Program-made: the position numbers and the translations under genes
In this document: positions 46,020-56,295 of the stretch, in pieces
Position numbering within the stretch: position 1 is the first letter of the stretch
Layout of the letters: the number at the start of each line of letters is the position of its first letter
From: Ampelocalamus luodianensis
Taxonomy: Eukaryota; Streptophyta; Magnoliopsida; Poales; Poaceae
DNA: 64,000 bases
Reading direction: 5' to 3'
Assembly (NCBI GenBank): GCA_036346255.1
Contig: CM070626.1
Coordinates: 12,424,001-12,488,000 of the forward strand
Notes under the pieces: generated by a model
Told to the model about the DNA's origin: nothing
Databases searched by the model: none
Seen by the model: only the letters and a program-made list of their open reading frames with translations

Positions 46020-46440
46020 AGGCCCACGCTTACCTCCTCCTTCTCGGCGGCGGGCGGCGCCTCCCGCATTGTTGCTTCCGTTGGCGGCGGCTTGGTGGCG
46101 GCGGCGGCGGCGGCGGTCAGCGGCGGCGGCGGCGGCGGCGGCGGCGGCAGCGGGCGTTAGCGGCGGCGGCGGCGCGGCGCGGCGGCGGCGGCGGCGGCTT
46201 TGGGGTGGCGGCAGTGGCGGCGGCGGCGGCGGCGGCTGGGCTGATGGCGGCGGCAGTGGCGGGCGGCGGCAGCGGGCGCGGCGGCGGCGGCGGCGGCTGG
46301 CGTTGGCGGGTTTGGCGGCGGCGACGAGGCGGCGGCGCAGCGTTGGCGGCGACACGAGGCGGCGGCCGGCGTTAGCGGCGTGGCGGCGGGGCGGGCGGCG
46401 GGTGGCGGGAGGCGGGGCTGGCGGCGGCGGCGCCCGAGAC
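46020..46440. repeat. (GGC)n-rich tract in a probable first exon (minus)
   Basis: The plus strand is dominated by GGC/GCG triplets for ~400 bp. On the minus strand it lies downstream of a TATA-like CTATAAAGGC (about 46724-46714) and ends with a good splice donor, GTAAGC, at about 46036-46031. I read it as a GC-rich first exon or leader of the minus-strand gene(s) inside the CACTA-bounded region. The Ala/Arg/Pro-rich translation is low-complexity. Confidence 0.55.
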
Positions 46441-46919
46441 GCCCGGAGATTGTGGGTGGGGGAGAGATGGAGGAGAAGTCGAGGAGTTGGGTAGAGGGAG
46501 AGTCGCTCGCGGGATGATTGAATGATTGATGAGGTTTGATCCAAAGAATCTGGACTGTTGGATTTGAGTGAGTAAGAGGAAGGAGAGGTTAGAGTTGATC
46601 TCGTGCGTTTGTTTCAAAGGTGTGTTTTTAGGTGCGATTTTTGGTGCATGTAGGAGAACTCATGACTGCGTGGGTGAGCAGTTGGTGTAGCTGTAGGGAA
46701 ATTTAGTACTGGTGCCTTTATAGTAGAGATGGAGTGATCGATGTACGTGGGGATGATCATGATCTTCAAGGCGGATGATCCTTTTTATAAAACAAGAAAT
46801 AAATTTAGTGCGTGAGACGAAGAGACGCATCGGGGAGCCGAAGCGGCATTGATACGACGAACAGACGCATCGGCGACGACAGCGATGAAGAGACTCATCG
46901 GGGAGCCGAAGCTACGTAT

Positions 46920-47214
46920 CAAAGACCGTTCTTATTAAGATCCGTCTGTGCTAATATCACAGACGGTTATAGTTAAAAACCGTCTGTGAAGTCTACAATT
47001 ATCATATATGGTTCGTATTAAGAATCTTCTGTGAAGTATCACATACGGTTCATGATACAAACCGTCTATGATATTAACTCATCACATACGGTTCTTAGCG
47101 TGTTAGTAACAGAGACGGTCGCGCTGGTAAAACCATCTGTAATTACTATGAACAATGACGGTTTTGGAATACCGTCTGTGATGAGGTGTCCAGTATTAGC
47201 CTTTTTGTAGTATG
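46920..47214. repeat. CACTA right TIR and subterminal repeats
   Basis: Multiple CCGTCTGTGA/TCACAGACGG-type words (for example at 46958, 46971, 46988 and 47174) end in TATTAGCCTTTTTGTAGTAT, the inverse of the left TIR. Confidence 0.75.
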
Positions 47215-48167
47215 ATGCGGTTGGCGAGGGAAAAGCTTCACTGGAACGCCGGGGAGATGACGGCGGCGCCTCGGCCAAAAAAATGGAGCGCGTTCCTTTG
47301 CGGTTCTTGCTCGGTGAGATTGAGAAAGAGAGGAGAGGAGTGGCTCGGGGTAGCAAATAGCGAGGAAGGGAGCTCCAGGGGGACTTTAAATAGGAAGGAG
47401 GGCGAAGATTGCACGAGAGGTAGCCACAGCATTGATGCGCTCGGTGTGTTTACGCCATGGGTGATACCGAGCTGGTAAGGGAGGTGGCCGAGGAGTTAAG
47501 GCGAGCCAGGGCATGGGCGAGGAGCGGCTAATGTGGGCGAGGGTAGGGGCGCGCGAAACCGCGGGCGGTTTGGGTGGTTGGTGCTCGAGCAGAGCAGCCG
47601 CGGCGTGCATGCTCGGCGGCGGTGAGTCTTGTCGCATGGAGGAAGAAGCTGCAGTGGGGCCGCAGTCGAAGGGGTCAAGTGATTAGGTTTTTCCAGATTT
47701 TCCAAAAAGGCTAAGGGTGTTTAGGTAATTTTTAGACATAGTTGCTGAACTCCAAAAACCATTAAAAAAATTAGGGTAGGTTCCTGACACTGGGTAGATC
47801 ATTTCATAATTTCTCTAGGGTTTTTCATGTACTGCATTTTCTCTAGAATTATTTTAAGTTCTGTTTTAGTTGTTTGACTTTTAATTTTCCACTTTGATTG
47901 TTGCTTAAAAATAGCAATTTAATCATAAAAATCGTGAAAATCTGCAATTGAGTTTCTCAGGTGTTCCAAAACCTAGGAAAAATATTTCCAAGCATTGTTC
48001 ACATGATTTGTTTGTATTTTAAATTCAAATTTAAATTTAAACATGCAATAAAATCAGGAACCAAATAACCTCAAAAACTAATAGCAAACTATGTTAAGAA
48101 ATCACGATGATTAGCATTAATTAATTGTAATTAGCCAATTAAACAGATCTAATCACGGGTTCTTACA
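47215..48167 (-). repeat. truncated gypsy-type LTR
   Basis: On the minus strand TGTAAGAACCCGTGATTAGA (48167) looks like an LTR start. A TATA-like TATTTAAAG follows at 47392-47384, then a GC-rich transcribed-like part that stops at the CACTA right end. No PBS was found. The CACTA insertion or a deletion may have removed the rest, but the left flank of the CACTA (before 17776) does not look like its continuation. Confidence 0.45.
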
Positions 48168-48243
48168 GATTAATCTAATAGAAAACTATGGATTGGAAAG
48201 GAGTGTATCCCGAACGACATATCGATTTGTCGGAAGAAGGATT

Positions 48244-48570
48244 CGTGCTGGTAACATGTTAAGAAATCGATATCGTAGTCGAGAGATAATCAATTCAATC
48301 GCACAATAAACACCAAAAAGGCAAAGAGAGACACAATGTAGTGGACAATCCAAAATTTTATTCTTGTGTTGTTCTTATACATAATGGATCCTTATGTTTA
48401 TAGCTCGTAGAGGTGAAAGTACTTCTGTGACAGTTTAGCTATTAGGCCATAATTAGGTTTACCGACACCACTGTTCGAAGAGTAGAGTATTTTTCTTCGC
48501 TGGTCCTAAACATTTCTTTAAGCTGAAGCACCGTCCTAATCCAAACATATCCTACTGGCTACTGTGCACA
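48244..48570 (-). repeat. copia LTR with primer-binding site, reverse orientation
   Basis: The minus-strand LTR starts TGTGCACAGTAGCC (48570), has a TATA-like GCTATAAACAT near 48396, and ends CTTAACA (48257). TGTTACCAGCACG follows at 48256-48244, close to the copia primer site TGTTATCAGCACG. Only ~70 bp of leader remain before the gypsy-type LTR. Confidence 0.55.
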
Positions 48571-48574
48571 GTTG

Positions 48575-48843
48575 TGTTAAGAGACTATGGGCTCGGCTGA
48601 AGTCAGCCCATGTATGGGCTCTCCATCCCAAACCCTAGCAGGGTCTCTAGCCTATAAATAGGGGTGTTATTCACTGTAAAGGATTGATTGTTGAATGAAG
48701 GAATAAAGAGAAGCAAGAAGTCCCCCTACATCTATGTGTTCACCTTTTATTCTATTCTTTTGCTTTGTATTGTTCTTACGATTCTGAGTATTGTCTACGA
48801 GGTAATCGCTCGGACTGGACTCGCCAGCGACGGTTCCTCAACA
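48575..48843 (+). repeat. 5' LTR of the copia element
   Basis: TG...CA ends, a TATA box in CTATAAATAGGGG near 48652, and the primer site directly after. Confidence 0.9.
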
Positions 48844-48856
48844 TGTTATCAGCACG

Positions 48857-50934
48857 ATCGACTCTCCTCGCATCGAAAAGGTAACTGTCGATGAACGACA
48901 CTCGTAGATTGAATCGTATTTTCTAGATTGCTTTCAATTCTGCAAATTTGGCTTTCTAAATTGGTTTTCTACGGTGCAAATTCGCTCTAATCTACCGCGA
49001 GCAGACTTGAAGTCGCCAGCACAATGCCGATCGGTAGATTGCATGAAAGAGTGGATGTCGATTGTACCGTAGATTGAAAATTCCAAGTTCGTTCTAATCT
49101 ACCGCGAGCCGACTTGAAGTCGCCGACCAATCCGATCGGTAATCGTAGGAACGATAATTGTATCGAATGAACAGTAATCGCGTGTGAACAGTGATTACGC
49201 GTGAACAGTAATCCGAGCGTGAACAGTGTTTCGTGTATGAACAATACCACCTATAAATAGTATCGTGCATGAATAGTGATGTGTATGAACAGTACCTAAA
49301 AATCGATCGGCCCGAGCCATGACACCGATGGAGCCCCGCATGGCCGCCGGCCAGCAGCCGTCAACTCCGCGCCGTCCAAAGCAATGAAAGGAAAAAAAGG
49401 GGGAGGGGAGGAGTCGGGCCCTTCGCAGGTGAGCCGCCATCGCCCGACGCCACGGCGCCTCAAAGTGCACCGTCGTGTTGACGCCGCCGGCCTGCAGTCG
49501 CAAAAACCGCCGCACGGTCGCGCCCATGTCAGCCGCCCCGATAAGGCCGCCGGACGAGCCACCGCACGGGCACGCAGCCGCATGGCGCCTCCTCGGTCGC
49601 CACCGCCATGGCCCTGTGCCGCCTTGAAGTGGCACGCGCCTCCCTGGTCACCACTGCCTTGAAGCGGCTCAGAGCCGCCGCCAGGCACGTGTTTGGAGCA
49701 GCTGCCGCCGGAGCCGTCCTCCGCCCGTAGCGGCCGCCTCGCCGCGCCGCCGCATGGCACCGTCTCCACCCCGCGTTGCCTCCGCCTCATACGGGTCCGC
49801 TGTTGAACCGGCCGCCATCACGGCCATGAGCCGCCACACCACGCCCCCGCATGGGCTCCTCGCGCCGCCGCCGCGCATGGAACCCTGGCCCGTAGCCGCC
49901 TTGAACCACGCCTAGCCGCGCTTAGGGCTCGTGCCCGCAATCACCGCACTCGCGCTTGGAGCGCCGCCTCCGCCCGCACATGGAGTTCGCCGCACGGCGC
50001 CAGCCCCGCAAGGTTCCGTATGGCCGCCTTCCACGATGCTGCCCCGACACGCGCATGGTGCCGCTGAAGCCTAGCTCCCGTGGCCTCGACCGCCGCGGCA
50101 GCACCGCCTTTGCCGGCTCACACGGGCGCCTTGCCAGCTCGCATGGTGCCGCCGCTCCCAAAATTGGAGCTAGGGAAACCCTAGCTCCCCTTATGACGCG
50201 AGCGGGGCAGGTCGGTTTACATATTTGGCCGGGCTGGCCCATTCAAAATCAGGCCGAAAAGGAAAAAGGGGGGGTCGGGCCGGTGGATTTTCGAAAAAAA
50301 GGAGAAAACCGAAAGAAATGAAATTTTACGAAAAAAAACCCTCAGAATTTTGAAAATTACGAGGATAATTGCACGCGTGAGGAAATTTTGTAAAAGTCCT
50401 CGAAATTCTAAAAATTGCGAGAACTTTTTGCGAATAAGGAAATTGTGCAAAACCCCCCCTGGAAATTGGAAAAATTACACGAATTTTCTCTCAGAACTGA
50501 GATTTCGTGTTTTAACCCCCGAAAATTGCAGAATTTGTCGAAAATACTTTTTCCAGCAGAAAAGAGTTTCGGGAATTCAATTTTTGAATCGATTTTTGCA
50601 TTTGAAGCATATTTAACTTTGTTATTGTTATTTCTATGCAATTTTGTTTATTATATTTACTGTTTCGATTATCTGTGATTGTTTATATTGCTTTTAATCA
50701 CTAAAAATAACAATAAATTATGAAAAATGCATAGAAAAATACGGGATCACGAACGAGGAGTTCGATGAGCATCATGAGAATTTTGCAACCATTTTATGCA
50801 GATTACTAGCAGTAATCCTAGGAATTTTTGCATGAATATAAATATGACTGCATCACAAACCAGCAATTCGAAGAACTGACCCAACATGGCCAGAGTTTAT
50901 ACAAGTCTTCAACTCTGTGATAATGTAATCACGA
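48857..50934 (+). other. copia leader with GC-rich block
   Basis: A repeated CTAATCTACCGCGAGC(A/C)GACTTGAAGTC word (48987 and 49096) and several GTGAACAGTRAT words (49180-49230) are followed by a ~0.9-kb GC-rich stretch (49300-50200). Its long Arg/Pro/Ala frames on both strands are compositional. The start of gag was not identified. Confidence 0.4.
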
Positions 50935-53900
50935 ATGAGTAGAAGATTGAGAAGACTCTCTACCTTTCACCCGAACGCGGTGCAATCCGCACGCAACTAT
51001 CGTCAAGACGGCTACATGCAATGTACCGAATTAATTGACATCATGCAAGTTGCGAAAGCTCAAGATGATGTTCTAAGAAAGAACTACATCTTGCAACCAC
51101 CTAGTAGTAATGTTGGCCATGAAGCCACTGCTAGCAGCTACAAGGTGATGAAGCCTCTCACGAATGAGAGGAGCAAGAAGAGTAAGGTCGTGCGTCACAC
51201 GTTATTGATGCTTTCCAGTCTAAGAAGAAGGGCAAAGAACAACATGAGGCATACCTCGCCATTGCAAGCACAGAGGATCCACATCCATTAGTTGTACTTA
51301 TGAATGTGAACAGCCCAGTAGCAGCCCCATCATCCCTTATTTGGACATCGCAGCGACCGCAACCTAGTTGCCCAAGAGGAGAAGATCGCCATAGAGTAGA
51401 TTGAGGCAGAAGTTCCTGAATATTTCGTCGATTCGATCTAGTGCACGTATTGCACTAGTATCTTTTATAGAAACTTGTAGTTTGTAATTGAAGCAAAATT
51501 TTGAATTATTGAATAATGGTTACAAGTTCTAGGAGAGCAAAGCATTAAATTTTTATTATGAGTCCTGCAAGACTTATTTTCCGTCTTTATAATAGCAAGT
51601 TACGTTCTGATATCTGAAGTATTTTATTTATGTGTTGCTTGCTTTCTGCTACATATTAATAAAATACATTATATTAGAACGCGTGTGGCGCCCTATGGAG
51701 GAAGTATGCTTATTAGCATGTAACGGCACAACGAATACCATCATGAGAGAAACAGAAATTTTTGGTCAATCGGAAGAATCTTTGGTAGCCTTACGACAAT
51801 CGTGAAATGATACTTGTATAATAGGCTCAGGAAGGGTCATAATTATACTCCCAATGGGTACAACTTTGGTCATTGAAAAAGACTTGTTGTACCCAGAATC
51901 AACTAGAACTCTCAAGGATATTTGCGCTAACAGTTTCCACGTAGAGACTGAAGAAGAGTATGGTACAGAATACCTGCTCATTACAAAGCATGAAGAAAGT
52001 GAAAAATAGCATTAGAATGTCTTCCTTCATATGAAACTCGGTTATACTACACTAATATTAAGGTACCTGCAGCCTATACTGCCTTGAAAACCATATTTAG
52101 AAGCTCCGGACTTACCTATCTCTAGCATGATAGATTATGCCGCCTAGGTCTTAGGATAATGAGAGATATAATTAACAATTCACAGTAACATAATATGAAT
52201 ATAAAGAATTTTCCGAATCAGGAAGATTTTGTGTGCCCTGCATGTGCCACCGGGAAATTAATTATTAGACATTTTGCTCTGAAAGCGAAGGATGAAGTCC
52301 CTACATTCCTGGACCGTATCCAGGGAGACCTTTTACAGTCCTATATAGCCCCTGTAAGGGTCATTTTAGGTATTTTATGGTGCTCATCGATGCTTCCTCG
52401 GAATGGTCGCACATATGTTTATTGTCTACGAGAAATCACACTTTTGCATAGCTAAATCTAACAGATAATTAAATTAGAAATATTTTCCCTAATCATCATG
52501 AGAAGTCCACCTGAATGGACAACGCCAGAGAACTTACTCCGAAGGCATTTGATAATTATTGCATGAAAATAGGAATTAAAGTTGAGCATTTTGTACCGCA
52601 TGTCCGCACCCAGAATGGACTAGCAGAACTTTGAAGAATTGTAATTTACCAACTACATGTTGGGGACATGCAGTCTTGCTCGCAACAGCTCTCAACAATT
52701 TTTAGACCGTCGGCCTATAACATCGATCCACCTATGCAACTAGCGCAAGGGTCAGCACCGAAAACTACTCATCTTCGCAGGTTTGGTTGTAAGGTTTATG
52801 TACCTATACCACCACCGCAGCGAACTGCAATGAGCCTTCTTCGAAAGTCTGGGATATACGTTGGTTATGAGACAACATCCATAATCAAGTATTTAGATCC
52901 TATGACTGGAGATTTGCATAATGCCCGATTCGCTGATAGTATATTAGATGAGATAAATTTCCCGTCATTAGGGGGAGGACATCAACCCTTAATGAAAATA
53001 TCGAGAAATAACGTGGCAAGCCACGGGAAGTCCAAAAGATAATTGAAGTCTAGAAGACAATTAAAATCCAGAAGATAATTGAAATCTATACATATGACCC
53101 GCGCACTAGTAAAAGCAAATAAAGAAGTCTAGAAGACAATTGAAGTCCAGAAGATAATTGATTTGCAAATATTAGTGAATCAACTGCCATACCACTTTAG
53201 TGATTTGAAGAGCGCGACCAAGTAGCACTTGCCTGCAAGCAATGCACCGGAGAGGGTTGAAATACCAATGAAGGTATCCCTAATCCCGTCCAGAGGTCTC
53301 AGAATAAAAGGATGAGAACTCCGGTCCCTCGAATCCAAAGTAACCGGGGACGTCTGGTGAAAAAGGATAAGAAGGACTTGACACACCGATCACAAAGTTC
53401 CCGTAACTGAAGGGGCGGTTGAGACGACATCGGTATGGAACCTTCAAAAAGGCATACCAGAATTGAACATCCCCATGAAGGGAGACATCAATATGGATGT
53501 GTGCGCACACATCGGAGCTGAAAAACTAAAGAAACTTGCCCCGCAATTGAAAGCGGCGGTGAGCAAGTAGAAGCATTAGAAGAATCGTCCCTTGAAGAAA
53601 TAGCTATAAACTCTGTGACCACAGGAGAATCTTTGAATATGATAACAACAAATATTGACATCTACTTTGCAAAGAAAATTGTCACAATCATCGATCTTGA
53701 TCCAGAGCCTGTATCGCTCGCTGAATGTAAGGAAAGATCAGATTGAGAAGATTGGGAGAAGGCAATAGAAACTGAATTATTCTCTCCGAATAAAAGAAAT
53801 GCGTTTGGGCCTGTAAGCCGCACGCCTCCCCTCGTGCACCCCATATGGCATAAGTGGGTATTTGTTCAAAAGAGAAATGAAAAGAAGCAATGCTTGTTGT

Positions 53901-55265
53901 ACAAAGTTTCACTGAACATCCAGGAGATGATTATGAAGAAACATATTCCCCGGTCATGGGCGAAACTCCCTTTAGATATTTATCTCAATGGCAGTGAACT
54001 TGAAGTTAGAAGTGAAATTGATGGATAGGGTACCTGCATACCTTTATGAAATATTAGATTCGGATATTTATATGAAGATACCTGAATGTATCCCTGTCCC
54101 GAACCAAAACAGAGCAAATAGAAATATGTACAATGTGAAACTCAGAAAGTCATTGTACGAACTTAAGCAATTAGGCAGAATGTGGTTTAATCGCTTGAAG
54201 CGACTTTCTATGCAAGAAAGGCTACACAAACAATGAAAATAATATCTGTGTATTTATACGACGATCCAAGAATGGATTTCGTATAATCTCAGTGTATTAA
54301 AATGATCTGAACATCATCGGAACCCTGAAGGATATTAAGAAAGTAAACTCTTACCTGAAGTCGAAGTTCGAAATGAAAGATTTGAGTGAAAACTAAATAT
54401 TGCCTAGGCTTGCAGCTTGGGTATGCCCCTGAAGGGATATTAGTATATCAGTCAACCTACACTCAGAATGTGTTAGAAATGTTTGATTTGGAAAAGACAT
54501 ACCCTTTAAAAGTGCCAATGGTCGGGAGATCTTTGCAGCAAGACAAGTACCCGTACAGACCTAGAAAAGAGGGGGAGGAAGTCCTGGGACCGGAATTCCC
54601 ACACTTAAGTGTAATAGAAACACTTATGTATTGAACAAACTGTACTAGACCGGACATTGCATTTGCCGTGAACCTATTAGCAAGGTATAGTACATAACCT
54701 ACCAAAGGCATTGGCAGGAATGAGGATATCTTTCGATACCTCCAAGGAAGCAAAGAATTTAATCTGTTCTACAGAAAGAATCAAGACCTAACTATGAATG
54801 ACAATACAGATGACGGGTACCTATAGGATCCGCATACAGCTAAATCGCAAACAGGCTATGAACTCCTATGTGGTGGAACTGCAATTCCATGAAAATCGTC
54901 TAAGAAATGTCTTGTATCGACTTCGACGAACCACTCGGAAATCATAGCACTGTACAAGGCCTTACAAAAATATGTTTGGCTTCATCGGATGACTCACCAC
55001 ATCCAGCAGTCGTGTGGATTGAATACCGCGCAAACCCCCACTATTTTCTATGAAGATAATGCAGCTTGTGTTGCACAAGTACAGATGGGTTATGTGAAGA
55101 ATCCTCACAAAGCATATCAACCTCAAGTTCTTCTATGCTAATGAATTGCAAAAGATGAACGTAATCAAAGTATTGCATACTAAGTCATGTGAGAATCTTG
55201 CAGATTTATTCACTAAGTCACTTCCAGCGTCTAGCTTTGAAAGATGCATACGTGAATTGGAATGA
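50935..55265 (+). pseudogene. copia gag-pol remnant
   Basis: In order: an uncertain gag-like frame (50935-51291); a gag-pre-integrase/integrase start with FVCPACATGKLIIRH and FLDRIQGDL (52195-52455); an integrase C-terminal part (52668-53042) with RRFGCKVYVPI; RT pieces (53860-54240 with YNVKLRKSLYELKQLGRMWF, and 54386-54640 with YCLGLQLGYAPEGILVYQS); and RNase H (about 54850-55260) with FYEDNAACVAQVQMGYVKNP. Stops and frameshifts separate the parts. The central integrase and the RT catalytic YVDD region are poorly preserved, so no active polyprotein is possible. Confidence 0.8.
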
Positions 55266-55564
55266 TGAGACTTAGAGAAGTGCAGAATTCAAGAGGAGAA
55301 TATTCACGAACTCATTATTAAAGCTTGATCATGAAGATCGAGTACCCAAAGAATAAATCCAGGAGATTAAAGGAAATTGAGTGGATTGTACTCTTTTTCC
55401 CTTGACGAGTTTTTCCGAAGTTTCTCGGTTAAGGTTTTTAAAGAGGCAATTCGTACAGCACAGCAGAACGTGTATCATGTACTCTTTCTCCAAAATTTTC
55501 TTACTGGGTTTTTATGGAATTTTGACGAGACATGAACATGTGAGGATGGGTGCACAAGGGGGAG

Positions 55565-55833
55565 TGTTAAGAAACTATGGGCTCGGCTCGGAAGTCGGCC
55601 CATGTATGAGCTCCATCCTAAACTCTAGTAGGGTCTCTAGCCTATAAATATGGGGTGTTATTCACTGTAAAGGATTGATCGTTAAATGAAGGAATAAAGA
55701 GAAGTAAGAAGTTCTCCTACATCTCTATGTTCACTTTTTATTCTGTTCTTATGTTTTGTATTGTTTTTACGATTCTGAGTATTATCTATGAGATAATCGT
55801 TGAACTAAACTCACTAGCGATGGGCCATCGACA
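55565..55833 (+). repeat. 3' LTR of the copia element
   Basis: Partner of 48575-48843, with CCTATAAATATGGGGTG as its TATA region. It ends at 55833, about 460 bp upstream of the RCC1-like start codon and in the same orientation. Confidence 0.9.
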
Positions 55834-56295
55834 AATTGCTCACTGGACGCTAAAAAAATAACGGGTGGTAGAGTGGCGAGTAAAGTCACCGGCGGCCACG
55901 TCTCCCTCGCACCCAACTCCCAACCCCTCCCTTGGTCCCCACGCGCTGACCGCCTAACACGTCACCCTCCTGGCCCCACCCTCCGCATCTGGTCCTTCCA
56001 GAACCTTCGGCCCAATACTGGCCAGGAGCGCCTCGGCCGGATCGGGCGGTCCCGTGCGCGCCATGTGTTCGGGCTCAGCCACGCGGGCATCCGACGTGGC
56101 GCCCCTGCCCCCCAGGAAACTGATACACCCATGCCTCGCCTCTCGCTCCCGCAAAACCTCGCGCGGAAAGGCCACACGCCGTCGTCGCCAACCAAAAGCT
56201 TTCGGTGCTCGCGCGAGGGAGAGATCAGGAAGTGTGGAGAAAAATAGTAGTGAAATCTAGAGAGAGGGGGGAGGGAGCTAGGGTTTTCGGAGGAG
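55834..56295 (+). promoter_or_regulatory. proximal promoter and leader of the RCC1-like gene
   Basis: GC-rich sequence with no obvious TATA box, ending in GAGAGAGGGGGGAGGGAG and GGAGATGAACGG at the start codon. A purine-rich leader before the ATG is common in grass genes. All of the space between the copia LTR and the gene is here, so distal elements may have been displaced. Confidence 0.4.

Larger units (their letters stand above)
17776..47214. mobile_element. putative giant (~29.4 kb) CACTA element with nested cargo
   Basis: The left end at 17776 reads CACTACTACAAAAAGGC. The right end, inverted from 47214, reads CATACTACAAAAAGGC, and the match continues through CTAATA. Both ends are followed inward by CACTA-style subterminal repeats of the word CCGTCTGTGA in both orientations (17820-18060 and 46920-47190). 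TAT precedes the left end, and TAT also follows GTAG at the right, so a 3-bp target duplication is possible if the right terminus lost TAGTG. No TNP2-type transposase was found inside. Cargo, all on the minus strand, includes Helitron and Ulp1-like genes. Two separate CACTA elements remain an alternative. Confidence 0.55.
48575..55833 (+). mobile_element. Ty1/copia retrotransposon, nearly complete but degenerate
   Basis: The two 269-bp LTRs (48575-48843 and 55565-55833) both start TGTTAAGARACTATGGGC and end CA. AGTTG precedes the left LTR and AATTG follows the right one, a near-match for a 5-bp target duplication. The primer site is TGTTATCAGCACG (48844-48856), and a purine tract AAGGGGGAG ends at 55564. 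In the first ~85 LTR bases I count six substitutions and two small indels, so the insertion is not recent. Integrase, RT and RNase H parts occur in the copia order. Confidence 0.9.

Noticed and set aside
45933..46544. 203-codon Arg/Ala/Pro-rich frame (minus) and the 141-codon Gly/Arg frame opposite
   Set aside because: Both are produced by the GGC repeat. The minus strand is at best a first exon or leader.
49195..50321. Long overlapping Arg/Pro frames on both strands in the copia leader
   Set aside because: GC-rich composition keeps several frames open at once. Nothing resembles gag or a captured gene that I can name.
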